The translations under genes were made by a program, and so were the position numbers. DNA of 64,000 nucleotides, taken from positions 12,491-76,490 of the forward strand of contig JAOSKV010000004.1 in assembly GCA_027493405.1 (NCBI GenBank). The letters are read 5' to 3'. The notes beneath the pieces are model-generated. The model ran no database searches. It was given only the letters and a program-made list of their open reading frames with translations, and had not been told where the DNA came from. Shown here one piece after another: positions 54,630 to 64,000 of this stretch; the stretch's first letter is position 1, and each line of letters begins with the position of its first letter. This DNA comes from FEB-22 sp003105195 (GTDB lineage: Bacteria > Pseudomonadota > Alphaproteobacteria > Rhizobiales > Xanthobacteraceae).

Positions 54630-56456
54630 ATGTTCGAGGCCCGTCTGCAGTCGTTCGATGATGCCACCGGGCGCGCCGCGACGGCGGACCGCCTCGCGGC
54701 CCTGCGCGCCGAGCTCGCGCGGCGCGGGCTTTCGGGCTTCATCGTCCCGCGCGCCGACCGCCACCAGAACGAGTATGTGCCGCCCGCGGACGAGCGGCTC
54801 GCCTGGCTGACCGGCTTCACGGGCTCGGCCGGGGTCGCGGTGGTGCTCGCCGACCGCGCCGCGATCTTCGTCGACGGCCGCTATCAGCTGCAGGTGCGCG
54901 ACCAGGTCGACACCGCGCTGTTCGCGGTCGAGCACCTGATCGAGCGGCCGCCGGAGCGCTGGCTCGAGGCGACGCTCGCGGCCGGTGGCGCCTTCGGCTA
55001 CGATCCCTGGCTCCACACCGTGGACGGCGCCGAGAAGCTCGCCAAGGCCTGCGAGGCCGCCGGCGCGACGCTCGTCCCGGCCGAGCCGAACCCGGTCGAC
55101 GCCGTGTGGGCCGACCGGCCGGCGCCACCGCTCGGTGCCGTGACGCTGCACGATCTCGCTTACGCGGGCGAGGCCGCGCCCGCCAAGCTCGCCCGCATCG
55201 GCGACGAGATCGGCCGCCTGCGCTGCGATGCGCTCGTCGTCTCCGATCCGACCTCGATCGCCTGGGCCTTCAACATCCGCGGCGCCGACGTGGCGCACAC
55301 GCCGCTGCCGCTCGCCTTCGCGGTCCTGCGCCGCGAGGGCCGCGCCACGCTCTATGTGGACGGCCGCAAGCTCTCCAACGAGGTGCGCCAGACGCTGCAC
55401 GAGCTCGCCGAGATCCGCGAGCCGGACGCCTTCGCGCGCGACCTCGCGGGGCTCGGCGGCGCGAGCGTGCGCCTCGACCAGGCGACCGCCGCCGATGCGC
55501 TCGCCCGCATCGTCGGCGACGCCGGCGGCACGGTGACGCGCGGTCCCGATCCGATCACCCCCATGAAGGCCGTGAAGAACGCCGTCGAGATCGAGGGCGC
55601 GCGGCGCGCGCACCGCCGCGACGGCGCCGCGGTCGCGCGTTTCCTCGCCTGGTTCGATGGCACGGCGCCCGCCGGCCGCCTCACCGAGATCGACGCGGTC
55701 GCCGCGCTCGAGAGCTTCCGCCGCGAGACCGGCGAGCTCAAGGACGTCGCCTTCCCGACCATCGCGGGCGCCGGCCCGAACGGCGCCATCGTGCACTACC
55801 GCGTCACCCGCGCGACCAACCGGACGATCGCGCCCGGCGAGCTGTTCCTGCTCGATTCCGGCGCGCAGTACCTGGACGGCACCACCGACATCACCCGCAC
55901 GATCACGGTCGGCGCGCCGAGCCCGGAGATGTGCGAGCGCTTCACCCTCGTGCTCAAGGGCCACATCGCGATCGCGCGCGCGCTCTTTCCCGACGGCACC
56001 ACGGGCGCACAGCTCGATTCCTTCGCGCGCCAGCATCTCTGGCGCGCCGGGCTCGATTTCGACCACGGCACCGGCCACGGCGTCGGCAGCTATCTCTCGG
56101 TGCACGAGGGCCCGGCGCGGCTCTCCCGGCTCGGCACCGCGCCGCTCAAGCGCGGCATGATCCTCTCCAACGAGCCCGGCTACTACAAGACCGGCGCCTA
56201 CGGCATCCGCATCGAGAACCTCGTGCTCGTGGCCGAAGCCGCGCCCGTCGCGGGCGCCGAGAAGCCGCTCGACGCCTTCGAGACGCTGACGCTCGCGCCG
56301 ATCGACCGCCGGCTCGTCGCGCCCGGCCTCCTGACCGCGGACGAGCGCGCCTGGCTCGACGCCTATCACGCGCGCGTCGCCGAAACCCTGTCGCCGCTGG
56401 TCGAGCCCGCGACGCGCGCGTGGCTCGCCGCCGCCACCCGCCCGCTCGCGCGCTGA
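54630..56456 (+). CDS. aminopeptidase P family protein (M24B)
   Basis: 608 residues: two creatinase-like N-terminal domains and a C-terminal pita-bread metallopeptidase, the long form seen in alphaproteobacteria. Metal ligands are visible: Asp in LLDSGAQYLDGTTDITRT, His in GTGHGVGSYLSVHEGP, Glu in LSNEPGYY and Glu in GIRIENLVLV. It removes N-terminal residues before proline, in the cytoplasm. Confidence 0.93.
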   Translation: MFEARLQSFDDATGRAATADRLAALRAELARRGLSGFIVPRADRHQNEYVPPADERLAWLTGFTGSAGVAVVLADRAAIFVDGRYQLQVRDQVDTALFAVEHLIERPPERWLEATLAAGGAFGYDPWLHTVDGAEKLAKACEAAGATLVPAEPNPVDAVWADRPAPPLGAVTLHDLAYAGEAAPAKLARIGDEIGRLRCDALVVSDPTSIAWAFNIRGADVAHTPLPLAFAVLRREGRATLYVDGRKLSNEVRQTLHELAEIREPDAFARDLAGLGGASVRLDQATAADALARIVGDAGGTVTRGPDPITPMKAVKNAVEIEGARRAHRRDGAAVARFLAWFDGTAPAGRLTEIDAVAALESFRRETGELKDVAFPTIAGAGPNGAIVHYRVTRATNRTIAPGELFLLDSGAQYLDGTTDITRTITVGAPSPEMCERFTLVLKGHIAIARALFPDGTTGAQLDSFARQHLWRAGLDFDHGTGHGVGSYLSVHEGPARLSRLGTAPLKRGMILSNEPGYYKTGAYGIRIENLVLVAEAAPVAGAEKPLDAFETLTLAPIDRRLVAPGLLTADERAWLDAYHARVAETLSPLVEPATRAWLAAATRPLAR

Positions 56457-56476
56457 CCGTTCCAGGATCTCCGCCC

Positions 56477-57694
56477 GTGGACGAGGAGACCTCGCAACCG
56501 CCGACCTCCCGCACGGCCGTCGCGCGGCCCAGGCTGATGCTCGCGCTGCTGATCGCGCAGACCGCGGTCGGGCCGCTCACCCTCAACATCCTGATGCCGG
56601 CCGTGCCGGGGCTGGTCACGACGTTTTCGACCGACGTCGCGACCGTGCAGCTCACGCTGACGCTGTTCCTGGTCGGCCTCGCGGTCTCGCAGCTGGTGCT
56701 CGGCTCGCTCTCCGACCGCCTCGGCCGCCGCCCCGTGATGCTTCTCGGCCTGACCCTGACGGTGGTCGCCAGCGTGGCGGCGCTCGCCGCCGCCACCATC
56801 GGCTGGCTGATCGTCGCCCGCACCGTGCAGGCGCTCGGCGCCTCGGTCGGTCTCGTCGTCGGGCGCGCCGTGATCCGCGACCTCTACGAGCGCGATCGCG
56901 CGGCCTCCATGATCGGCTGGGTCACCATGGCGATGGTGGTCGCGCCGATGATCGCGCCGCTGATCGGCGGCCTGCTCGACACGGCCTTCGGCTGGCAGGC
57001 GATCTTCCTGTTCGTGGCGCTGTTCGCGAGCCTCGTGCTGGTCTGGACCGCCGTGGGCCTGCCCGAGACGCGCGCCACCATCGCGGGCGGCGGCGGCTTC
57101 CGGCGCTTTCTCGCCGAATCCGCCGCGCTCGCGCGGAGTCGCCGGTTCATCGGCTACGTGCTCTGCGCGGCGCTCGGCTCCGGCATGTTCTTCGCCTTCG
57201 TCGCCGGCGCGCCCCACGTCCTGGTCACCATCATGGGCCGCAGCTCGGCCGAGTACGGGCTCTGGTTCGTGCTGATCTCGGTCGGCTACATGGTCGGCAA
57301 TTTCGTCGCCGGCCGCTGGTCGATGCGCCACGGCATCGACGTGATGGTCTGGTGGGGCGTGGTGCTCGGCTCGGGCTTCGCGATCCTGCAGGTCGCGACC
57401 GTGCTGCTGTTCCCGGCCTCGGCCGTGGCGGTGTTCCTGCCGCAGACCATCATGGGCTTCGCCAACGGATTCCTGCTGCCGAACGCGATCGCCGGCGCGG
57501 TCAGCGCCCGCCCGCAGGCCGCCGGCACCGCCTCCGGCGTCACCGGCTTCCTGCAGATGGGGCTCGGCGCCGGCGTCGCCCAGCTCGTCGGCCACTTGAT
57601 CACCGATGCCGCCTCGGCGCTGCCCATGGTCCTGGTCGCGCTCGCCTGCGGCCTCGGCTCGCTCGTCGCGCTGGCGACCTGCATCCGGCGGTGA
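56477..57694 (+). CDS. MFS transporter, Bcr/CflA multidrug efflux type
   Basis: 405 residues with about 12 membrane helices. The GSLSDRLGRRPVMLLGL loop between helices 2 and 3 is the MFS signature; MPAVPGLVTTFSTDVATVQL and GRAVIRDLYERDRAASMIGW are typical of the Bcr/CflA (DHA1) drug-resistance group. GTG start at 56477 with AGGA upstream. It lies 20 bases after the peptidase, so probably the same transcript. Confidence 0.88.
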   Translation: MDEETSQPPTSRTAVARPRLMLALLIAQTAVGPLTLNILMPAVPGLVTTFSTDVATVQLTLTLFLVGLAVSQLVLGSLSDRLGRRPVMLLGLTLTVVASVAALAAATIGWLIVARTVQALGASVGLVVGRAVIRDLYERDRAASMIGWVTMAMVVAPMIAPLIGGLLDTAFGWQAIFLFVALFASLVLVWTAVGLPETRATIAGGGGFRRFLAESAALARSRRFIGYVLCAALGSGMFFAFVAGAPHVLVTIMGRSSAEYGLWFVLISVGYMVGNFVAGRWSMRHGIDVMVWWGVVLGSGFAILQVATVLLFPASAVAVFLPQTIMGFANGFLLPNAIAGAVSARPQAAGTASGVTGFLQMGLGAGVAQLVGHLITDAASALPMVLVALACGLGSLVALATCIRR

Positions 57695-57707
57695 TTCCGC
57701 TCGACGC

Positions 57708-59819
57708 CTAGCTCCGCCCGATCAGCCGGAACCAGCCGTCCTCGTCGAGCACCGTCACGCCGGCCTCGCGCGCCTTGTCGAGCTTGGAGCCGGCGCCGGG
57801 GCCGGCGACCACGTAGTCGGTCTTCTTCGACACCGAGCCCGCGACCTTGGCACCGAGGCGCTCGGCCATGGCCTTGGCCTCGTCGCGCGTCATCTTCTCG
57901 AGCGCGCCCGTGAACACGACCGTCTTGCCGGCGACCGGGCTGTCCTTGGCGGGCCTCTCGGCCTCGCGGATGCGCAGGTGCCGGGTCAGCCGCTCGACCA
58001 CGCCGCGATTGTGCGGCTCGCGGAAATAGGCCGCGAGCGCGTCGATCACGGTGTCGCCGATCTGGTCGAGCGCGTCCATCTCCTCGCGCACCTCGGCGTC
58101 GCCGCCGGCGAGGCGGAGGCACGCGTCGTGCAGCGCCTCCCAGGACCCGTAGCCGCGCGCGAGCGCGCGCGCCGTGGTCTCGCCGACCTGGCGGATGCCG
58201 AGCGCATAGATGAAGCGCTCGAGCGCGATCTCGCGCCGCGCGCGGATCGCGTCGAACAGCTTGCGCACCGAGGTCTCGCCGTAGCCCTCGTGCTCCTCGA
58301 GCCGGATCTTGTCGTTGCGCGCCTCCAGCGTGAAGATGTCGCCCGGCTCCTTCACCCAGCCCTGCTCGTAGAAGAGCTCGATCTGCTTCTCGCCCAGCCC
58401 GTCGATGTCGAAGGCGCCGCGCGAGACGAAGTGGCGCAGGTGGTTGATCCGCTGGAACGGACAGGCGAACTCGCCGGAGCAGCGCGACACCGCGCCCGCC
58501 TCGCCGCTCGCCGTGGTCTCGCGCACCACCGGCGTCTCGAGCGGGCACGGGCAGGTCGTCGGGAACCGGTAGGGCCTGGCCGACTTCGGCCGTTTCTCCG
58601 GCACCACGCCGAGCACCTGCGGGATCACGTCGCCCGCGCGCTGCACGATCACGGTGTCGCCGACCCGCACGTCGAGCCGGGCGATCTCGTCGGCATTGTG
58701 CAGGGTCGCGTTCTGCACCACCACGCCGCCGACCGTGACCGGCGCGAGCTTGGCGACCGGCGTGAGCGCGCCGGTGCGCCCGACCTGGATCTCGATGTCC
58801 TGCAGCATCGTGGTCGCCTGCTCGGCCGGGAACTTGTGCGCCACCGCCCAGCGCGGGCTGCGCGAGACGAAGCCGAGCCGTTCCTGCCAATCGAGCCGGT
58901 CGACCTTGTAGACGACGCCGTCGATGTCGTAGTCGAGCTTGCCGCGCTGCGCCTCGATCCGGCGATGGAATTCCAGCAGCGCCTCGACCGAATCGCAGAG
59001 CCTCGTCAGCGGATTGGTCTTGAAGCCGATCTGGCCGAGCCACTTGGTCATGCCGGACTGGGTGTCGGCCGGCATCTGGCTGATCTCGCCCCAGCCATAG
59101 GCGAAGAAGCCGAGCGGCCGCGACGCCGTGATCGAGGGATCGAGCTGGCGCAGCGAGCCCGCCGCGGCATTGCGCGGGTTGGCGAACAGCGGCAGGCCGG
59201 CGGCCTCCTGGCGCCTGTTGAGCGCCAGGAACTCGGGCCTGCTCATGTAGACCTCGCCGCGGATCTCGGTGACCTGCGGCACCTTGCGGCCGTGCAGGAC
59301 CTGGGGCACGTCGGCGAGCGTGCGCACGTTCTGGGTGACGTCCTCGCCGGTGGTGCCGTCGCCGCGCGTCGCGCCGTTGACGAGCTCGCCACCCTCGTAG
59401 CGCAGCGAAAGCGACAGCCCGTCGATCTTGGGCTCGGCCGTGAACTCGATCCGCTCGTCCTTCAGGTTGAGGAAGCGACGGATCCGCTCGGCGAAGTCGA
59501 CCACGTCCTCCTCGCTGAAGGCGTTGTTGAGCGAGAGCATCGGCACCGCGTGCCGCACCTTGGCGAAGCGCCCGGTCGGCGCCGCGCCGACCCGGCGCGA
59601 GGGCGAGTCCGGCCGTACCAGCGCCGGGAACTTCAGCTCGATCGCCTCGTTGCGCCGTCGCAGCGCGTCATAGGCGGCGTCCGAGATGCTCGGCGCATCC
59701 TCCTGGTAGTAGCGCCGGTCGTGCGCGCCGATCTCGGCTGCGAGCCGCTTCAGCTCGACCTTGGCCTGCGTCTCGCTGAGGTCCTCGACGGCGATCTTGG
59801 CGGTGTCCTTCGCGGCCAT
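57708..59819 (-). CDS. ligA: NAD-dependent DNA ligase
   Basis: 703 residues, full length. Ia domain (YYQEDAPSISDAAYDALRRR), adenylation motif EPKIDGLSLSLRYEGG with the active Lys, then ATRGDGTTGEDVTQN, an OB fold, and a four-Cys zinc finger starting at CPCPLETPVV. HhH repeats and a C-terminal BRCT domain (GKTVVFTGALEKMTRDEAKA) follow. It seals nicks in replication and repair. Convergent with the MFS gene (13-base gap) and divergent from the dehalogenase gene. Confidence 0.97.
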   Translation of the reverse strand: MAAKDTAKIAVEDLSETQAKVELKRLAAEIGAHDRRYYQEDAPSISDAAYDALRRRNEAIELKFPALVRPDSPSRRVGAAPTGRFAKVRHAVPMLSLNNAFSEEDVVDFAERIRRFLNLKDERIEFTAEPKIDGLSLSLRYEGGELVNGATRGDGTTGEDVTQNVRTLADVPQVLHGRKVPQVTEIRGEVYMSRPEFLALNRRQEAAGLPLFANPRNAAAGSLRQLDPSITASRPLGFFAYGWGEISQMPADTQSGMTKWLGQIGFKTNPLTRLCDSVEALLEFHRRIEAQRGKLDYDIDGVVYKVDRLDWQERLGFVSRSPRWAVAHKFPAEQATTMLQDIEIQVGRTGALTPVAKLAPVTVGGVVVQNATLHNADEIARLDVRVGDTVIVQRAGDVIPQVLGVVPEKRPKSARPYRFPTTCPCPLETPVVRETTASGEAGAVSRCSGEFACPFQRINHLRHFVSRGAFDIDGLGEKQIELFYEQGWVKEPGDIFTLEARNDKIRLEEHEGYGETSVRKLFDAIRARREIALERFIYALGIRQVGETTARALARGYGSWEALHDACLRLAGGDAEVREEMDALDQIGDTVIDALAAYFREPHNRGVVERLTRHLRIREAERPAKDSPVAGKTVVFTGALEKMTRDEAKAMAERLGAKVAGSVSKKTDYVVAGPGAGSKLDKAREAGVTVLDEDGWFRLIGRS

Positions 59820-59896
59820 GGTCTCGTCTTCGACGTGTTTCGCTGCACTTTGTTACAGACTAGCATGCGACGCGCCAAGCCGCCGTCAGAGGCCCG

Positions 59897-62083
59897 ATGC
59901 TGTTCCGACCGCGCTCCCAGAACCGGCCTTTCCACTACGGGCCTTTTCCGCTCGAGACCCTGTCCCGCGACGACGGCATCCTCGCGCGCGAGACGGCGCG
60001 CCCGCGCCGCGCGCCGCCGCCCGCCGCCGCGCCCGAGGATCCGCTCGGCCGGGCCGCCCTGCGCTATCGCGAGCTGTTCGCCCGCTTCCGCGACGGGCCC
60101 GTGGCGCCGGCGCGCGCCCCGGTTCCGGACGACCTGTCGCGGCGCGCCGTCGACATCAAGGGAGCGGCCTACTTCCTCGACGCCGCCCAGGTCGGCATCT
60201 GCCGCCTGCCCGCGACCGCGTGGCACGCGGGCGCGGAACGCCGGCCGCACGATTTCGCGGTCGTGATCCTGGTGGAGCGCCCGCGCATGCCCGAGCCCGG
60301 CAACCTGGCGCTGGCCTGGCTGGAGCCGGCCGGCGAAGCCGTCGCCGACATGCGCGCGGCCGAGATCGCGGTCGCGATCGCGGGCCACATCCGCGCCATG
60401 GGCTTCGCGGCGCGCGCCCATGGCGCCGGCGACGGCGAGGTCGATGCGGAGCGCCTCGCGGTGCTCGCCGGGCTCGCCGTGCGCCACGGCGAGAGTCCCA
60501 TCCGCAACCCGTTCCTCGATGCCTTCGTCCTCTCGGTCGTCACCACCGACTATCCGCTCGCGCCCGACCGGCCGCTCGCCGCCGCCGCGCTCGGCGCGAA
60601 GGACCTCGGCTACTGGTGGGGCCGCAACGGTGCGCAGTCGGGGCGCGAGCGCAACCGGCAGGCGCGCCGGCCGACGCACTCGAGCCGCTTCCCCATGGAG
60701 CAGGTCCGGCGCGTCGCGCGGCCGACCACGCTCGTCCTCGACGACGAGGTGCCGCGCGTGCCGAAACGCGCCGCCTTCTTCCAGCGCGCCTTGCACGGCG
60801 ACCTCGGCGACAAGGCCAAGGCCGAGCGCGGCCGTTTCGCGTTCAAGACGCCCCTCTCCCACAGCCTGCTGCAAATGATCCGTGCCCTGGTGCCGTTCCA
60901 GGACGGGGCGACCGCCGAGACCGCCGATCCGCTGCGCCATGCCGATCCGCGCGCCAATGCCGAGGCGATCAAGTCCCTCTCCTACGCCCTCGGCGCCGAC
61001 CTCACCGGCATCTGCGAGGTGCCGCGCTACGCCTGGTTCTCCCACAAGGAGGACGGCCGCGAGATCGCGCCCTACCATCGTTATGCCGTGGTCATGCTGA
61101 TCGACCAGGGCTTCGACACCATGGAGGGCTCGAGCGGCGACGACTGGATCTCGGGCGCGCAGTCGATGCGCGCCTATCTGCGCGGCGCCGCGATCGCCGG
61201 CGTCATGGCCGAGCTCCTGCGCGGCCTCGGCTTCCCGGCCCGCGCGCAGACCAACGCCGACAGCGACGTGCTGCACATCCCGCTGATCCTCTGGGCCGGG
61301 CTCGGCGAGCTCAGCCGGATCGGCGAGCTGGTGCTCAATCCCTTCGTCGGCCCGCGCTTCAAGTCCGTGGTGCTGACCACGGACCTGCCGCTCGCGCCGG
61401 ACCGGCCGATCGACTTCGGCCTGCAGGAGTTCTGCGGCAACTGCCTGAAATGCGCGCGCGAATGTCCCTGCGACGCCATTCCGTTCGGCGACAAGGTGAT
61501 GTTCAACGGCTACGAGATGTGGAAGCCGGACGTCGAGCGCTGCACGCGCTACCGGCTCACCAATGCGCGGGGCTCCGCCTGCGGCCGCTGCATGAAGACC
61601 TGCCCCTTGAACAAGGTCGTCGACGCCGACGGCGCGCTCGCCACGCGCCTGGCGAGCTGGTGCGGGGTCAACGCGATGTGGCTCAAGCCCGTGATGGTGC
61701 CGATCGCGACCTGGCTCGACGACCTCCTCGGCAACGGCAAGCGCAACCCCGCGAAGAGATGGTGGTTCGACCACGAGCTCGTCGACGGTGTCGCGGTCGA
61801 GGCCAAGGCCACCAATGCGCGCGACATCGATCCGGCGCGCCGCGTCGACCCGGCGCACCAGAAGATGGCCTACTACCACGCCAGCATGATGCCGCCGCCC
61901 GACGACCCGGCGCCGCATCCGGTCGACCGCAGGGCCGCCATGGCCGCGAAGGATGTCCTGGAGTCCCCCGCGCAGGCGGCGGCGCGCCGGGCCGCCGGCG
62001 GCGCCGCGCCGGCGCATTACGCGCCGGCTCCGCCCGCGGGCGGAGCCGCGCCATCGGCCGCGGCGGCAAGTCCCTACGAGTGA
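59897..62083 (+). CDS. cytosolic reductive dehalogenase (cobalamin, two [4Fe-4S])
   Basis: 728 residues, no Tat signal or membrane segment. Two related halves: TTDYPLAPDRP at about residue 216 and TTDLPLAPDRP at 494 mark an internal duplication of the cobalamin-binding fold. Cysteines 513, 516, 519 and 523 (CxxCxxCxxxC) and 549, 562, 565 and 569 fit two [4Fe-4S] clusters. By my recollection the soluble aerobic enzyme NpRdhA (Nitratireductor, ~700 aa) uses Tyr426, Lys488 and Arg552; this protein has Y427, K489 and R553 in matching contexts. That supports removal of halogen from an organic (perhaps aromatic) substrate. The C-terminal 90 residues are Ala/Pro-rich. No RdhB anchor or dedicated electron donor gene is adjacent. 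Confidence 0.82.
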   Translation: MLFRPRSQNRPFHYGPFPLETLSRDDGILARETARPRRAPPPAAAPEDPLGRAALRYRELFARFRDGPVAPARAPVPDDLSRRAVDIKGAAYFLDAAQVGICRLPATAWHAGAERRPHDFAVVILVERPRMPEPGNLALAWLEPAGEAVADMRAAEIAVAIAGHIRAMGFAARAHGAGDGEVDAERLAVLAGLAVRHGESPIRNPFLDAFVLSVVTTDYPLAPDRPLAAAALGAKDLGYWWGRNGAQSGRERNRQARRPTHSSRFPMEQVRRVARPTTLVLDDEVPRVPKRAAFFQRALHGDLGDKAKAERGRFAFKTPLSHSLLQMIRALVPFQDGATAETADPLRHADPRANAEAIKSLSYALGADLTGICEVPRYAWFSHKEDGREIAPYHRYAVVMLIDQGFDTMEGSSGDDWISGAQSMRAYLRGAAIAGVMAELLRGLGFPARAQTNADSDVLHIPLILWAGLGELSRIGELVLNPFVGPRFKSVVLTTDLPLAPDRPIDFGLQEFCGNCLKCARECPCDAIPFGDKVMFNGYEMWKPDVERCTRYRLTNARGSACGRCMKTCPLNKVVDADGALATRLASWCGVNAMWLKPVMVPIATWLDDLLGNGKRNPAKRWWFDHELVDGVAVEAKATNARDIDPARRVDPAHQKMAYYHASMMPPPDDPAPHPVDRRAAMAAKDVLESPAQAAARRAAGGAAPAHYAPAPPAGGAAPSAAAASPYE

Positions 62084-62114
62084 GGGCGCGGCACCGCGCG
62101 ACGCGCGCCCCGGG

Positions 62115-63788
62115 TCAGCCCGCCGCGGCCCTGATCAGCCGCTCGGCGGCGGCGCGCGCCTCGTCGGTGATCTCGGCGCCGGCGAGCATGCGCGCGATCT
62201 CCTCGCGCCGCAGGTCGGCGGCGACCTCGGCGACGCGCGTGATCACGCGCCGGCCGCGGTCGAGGCTGTCCTTGGTGATCTGGAAATGCCTCTCGGCGCG
62301 CGCCGCGACCTGCGGCGCGTGCGTCACCGCCATCACCTGCACGTCGGCGGCGAGCCGCGCGAGGCGCAGGCCGATCGCATCGGCCACCGCGCCGCCGACG
62401 CCGGTGTCGATCTCGTCGAACACCAGGGTCGGCGCCGAGCCGCGGTCGGCCAGCACCACCTTGAGCGCCAGGAGGAAGCGCGCGAGCTCGCCCCCCGAGG
62501 CGACCTTCATCAAGGGTCCCGGCCGCGTGCCCGGATTGGTCTGCACCCAGATCTCGACCCGGTCGATGCCGTCGGGACCGCCGCCGTCGGGGGTGGAATC
62601 GATCATGGTGGTGAACTGCGCGCGCTCGAGCCGGAGCGGCTTGAGCTCGGCATTCACGGCCTTGTCGAGCTTCTGCGCGGCGCGCTTGCGCGCGGCCGAG
62701 AGCGCGCCGGCGAGCCCGCGATAATGCTCGCCCGCCTCGCGCGCGGCCGCTTCCAGGCGCGAGAGCGCCTCCGCGCCGGCGTCGAGCACCGCGAGGTCCG
62801 CGGCGTAGCGCGCCGCGAGGTTGGCGAGGTCGTCGACCGGCACGTTGAACTTGCGCCCGGCACCGCGCAGCGCGAACAGGCGCTCCTCGATGCGGTCGAG
62901 CTCGCGCGGATCGAAATCGGCCTCGCGCAGCGCGGCGTCGAGGTGGCCGCGCGCCTCGTCGAGCGCCGTGATCGCGGTATCGACCGCCTTCACGGCCGGC
63001 GCGATCAGCGCCGGCATCTGTGCCTGGCGCCGCTCGAGCCGGCGGATGGCGGCGGAGAGCGCCGCGATCGGCGAGCGGTTGCCGGCGACCGCCTCGTGGG
63101 CGGCGCGCAGGTCCTCGGCGATCTTGTCGGCCTGCATCATCAGGGTGCGGCGCGCCGCGAGGCTGGTCTCCTCGCCCGCCTCGGGCTTGAGGCGAGTGAG
63201 CTCCTCGACCGCGTGGCGCAGCCAGTCGGCCTCGCGGCGCGCCTGCTCGACGCGCGCACGGTGCGCCGCCACGGCCTCCTCGGCGGCGCGCACGGCGGTC
63301 CAGGCGCGGCCGACCGCGGCGGCCTGCGCCTCGAGGCCGCCGAAGGCGTCGAGCAGCGCCCGGTGCGTCGCCACGTCGACGAGCGCGCGCTCGTCGTGCT
63401 GGCCGTGGATCTCGACCAGCGCGGCGCCGAGGCTTTTCAGCACCTGCACGCTCACGGGCTGGTCGTTGACGAAGGCGCGCGTGCGGCCGTCGGCGAACTG
63501 CACGCGCCGCAGGATCAGCCCGTCCTCGCTGACGATGTCGTTCTGCTGGAGGATCGCATGGGCCGGATGGCCGGCCGCCACCTCGAACATGGCGGTCACC
63601 TGGCCCTGCCCGGCACCGTGGCGCACCAGGCTCGCATCGCCGCGCGCGCCCAGCGCCAGCGTGAAGGCGTCGAGCAGGATCGACTTGCCGGCACCGGTCT
63701 CGCCGGTGAGCACGGACAGGCCGGGCCCGAAGTCGATGTCGAGCCGTTCGATCAGGACGATGTCGCGGATGGAGAGCCGGGCCAGCAT
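62115..63788 (-). CDS. recN: DNA repair protein RecN
   Basis: 557 residues, SMC-like. Walker A VLTGETGAGKSILLDAFTLA, a long coiled-coil middle, signature region KVASGGELARFLLALKVVLA and Walker B TLVFDEIDTGVGG. It acts early in double-strand break repair. The end is convergent with the dehalogenase gene (31-base gap). Confidence 0.96.
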   Translation of the reverse strand: MLARLSIRDIVLIERLDIDFGPGLSVLTGETGAGKSILLDAFTLALGARGDASLVRHGAGQGQVTAMFEVAAGHPAHAILQQNDIVSEDGLILRRVQFADGRTRAFVNDQPVSVQVLKSLGAALVEIHGQHDERALVDVATHRALLDAFGGLEAQAAAVGRAWTAVRAAEEAVAAHRARVEQARREADWLRHAVEELTRLKPEAGEETSLAARRTLMMQADKIAEDLRAAHEAVAGNRSPIAALSAAIRRLERRQAQMPALIAPAVKAVDTAITALDEARGHLDAALREADFDPRELDRIEERLFALRGAGRKFNVPVDDLANLAARYAADLAVLDAGAEALSRLEAAAREAGEHYRGLAGALSAARKRAAQKLDKAVNAELKPLRLERAQFTTMIDSTPDGGGPDGIDRVEIWVQTNPGTRPGPLMKVASGGELARFLLALKVVLADRGSAPTLVFDEIDTGVGGAVADAIGLRLARLAADVQVMAVTHAPQVAARAERHFQITKDSLDRGRRVITRVAEVAADLRREEIARMLAGAEITDEARAAAERLIRAAAG

Positions 63789-64000
63789 CGATGTTCACTC
63801 TATGTTCCCGAGCCGCAGTTGGCCATGTTTTTCCGCCGATCGCAAGCCGCGAAGCTGCCCGGCGCCCCGAATGCACAGGCAACCGCCCGTCATCCCGCGG
63901 CGTGAGCCGAGCGCAGCCCGGCGAGCCAGAAGGGTGACGGCGATAGGTCTGGAGTCGACGGCGGCGTAGCGGCGGCGCGCCTCGCCTCAGCCCATGCCGA
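63789..64000. other. right-edge stretch without a supported gene
   Basis: 212 bases upstream of recN. It holds a GTCATCCCGC-type repeat fragment (about 63889) and no coding frame I can support. A minus-strand gene may end close to the window edge. Confidence 0.35.

Noticed and set aside
63980..64000. End of a bamD-like gene at the right edge
   Set aside because: Too few bases are visible to identify any protein.

Overview
The window is about 64 kb of very GC-rich DNA from an alphaproteobacterium, most likely of the order Hyphomicrobiales (Rhizobiales). The evidence is a circularly permuted (two-piece) tmRNA gene with the tag ANDNYAPVAQAA, an alphaproteobacterial-type SspB, DUF4169 and ribbon-helix-helix partner genes beside fumC, an HflK-HflC-DUF2065-Do protease cluster, a RecN/LigA neighbourhood, and many solute-binding transporters (TRAP-TAXI, NitT/TauT ABC, TctAB). 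No phage, IS element or CRISPR array was seen.

Layout. 1-3107: TAXI-type TRAP transporter. 3144-7115: Spy-like, SMP-30 and Kazal-domain genes, then leuA with a leader peptide and attenuator-like hairpins. 7251-11849: PPK2 (its interior overwritten by G/C runs), Nudix, PhzF, frameshifted pyridoxal kinase, a hypothetical. 11942-14771: NitT/TauT-type ABC transporter. 15006-19262: alkaline-phosphatase-superfamily membrane protein with a Pho-box-like site, then a scrambled stretch (split SDR gene, PrkA fragment, truncated ilvC). 19399-21753: ilvH and ilvB. 21754-23256: 1.5 kb without a convincing gene. 23257-32000: DUF155, miaA and serB (divergent, almost touching), and a long minus-strand cluster thyA-GNAT-folA-hflK-hflC-DUF2065-degP closed by a strong terminator. 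32199-35456: TctA/TctB and a pair of short chromate transporters. 35611-36555: tmRNA followed directly by sspB. 36591-40500: cytochrome P450, fumC, an AT-rich gap, DUF4169, RHH. 40480-45669: AsmA and an FAD-linked lactate/glycolate-type dehydrogenase. 45829-51559: thioesterase, UvrD/PcrA helicase, SleB-like hydrolase, YaiI, L,D-transpeptidase, CspA. 51652-54327: hypothetical, orphan ParA with a CtrA-like box, PrmA, small protein. 54630-63788: aminopeptidase P, MFS pump, ligA, a cytosolic reductive dehalogenase, recN.

The most interesting items are: (i) a soluble reductive dehalogenase (59897-62083) whose putative catalytic Tyr, Lys and Arg fall where the structurally known aerobic enzyme has them; (ii) the leuA leader peptide with a Leu-Leu-Leu-Leu-Ile run and mutually exclusive hairpins; (iii) the split tmRNA placed 83 bases before its own tag adaptor sspB; and (iv) Pho-box-like and CtrA-box-like sites.

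Sequence quality matters here. One 230-base block is almost pure G and C runs. At least five genes (pdxY, the ABC ATPase, the sulfatase-like gene, SDR, AsmA) carry single-base frameshifts in or next to G/C runs. The 17.65-19.03 kb stretch looks like an error-rich chimera. These breaks should be treated as possible assembly or base-calling faults before they are read as biology.
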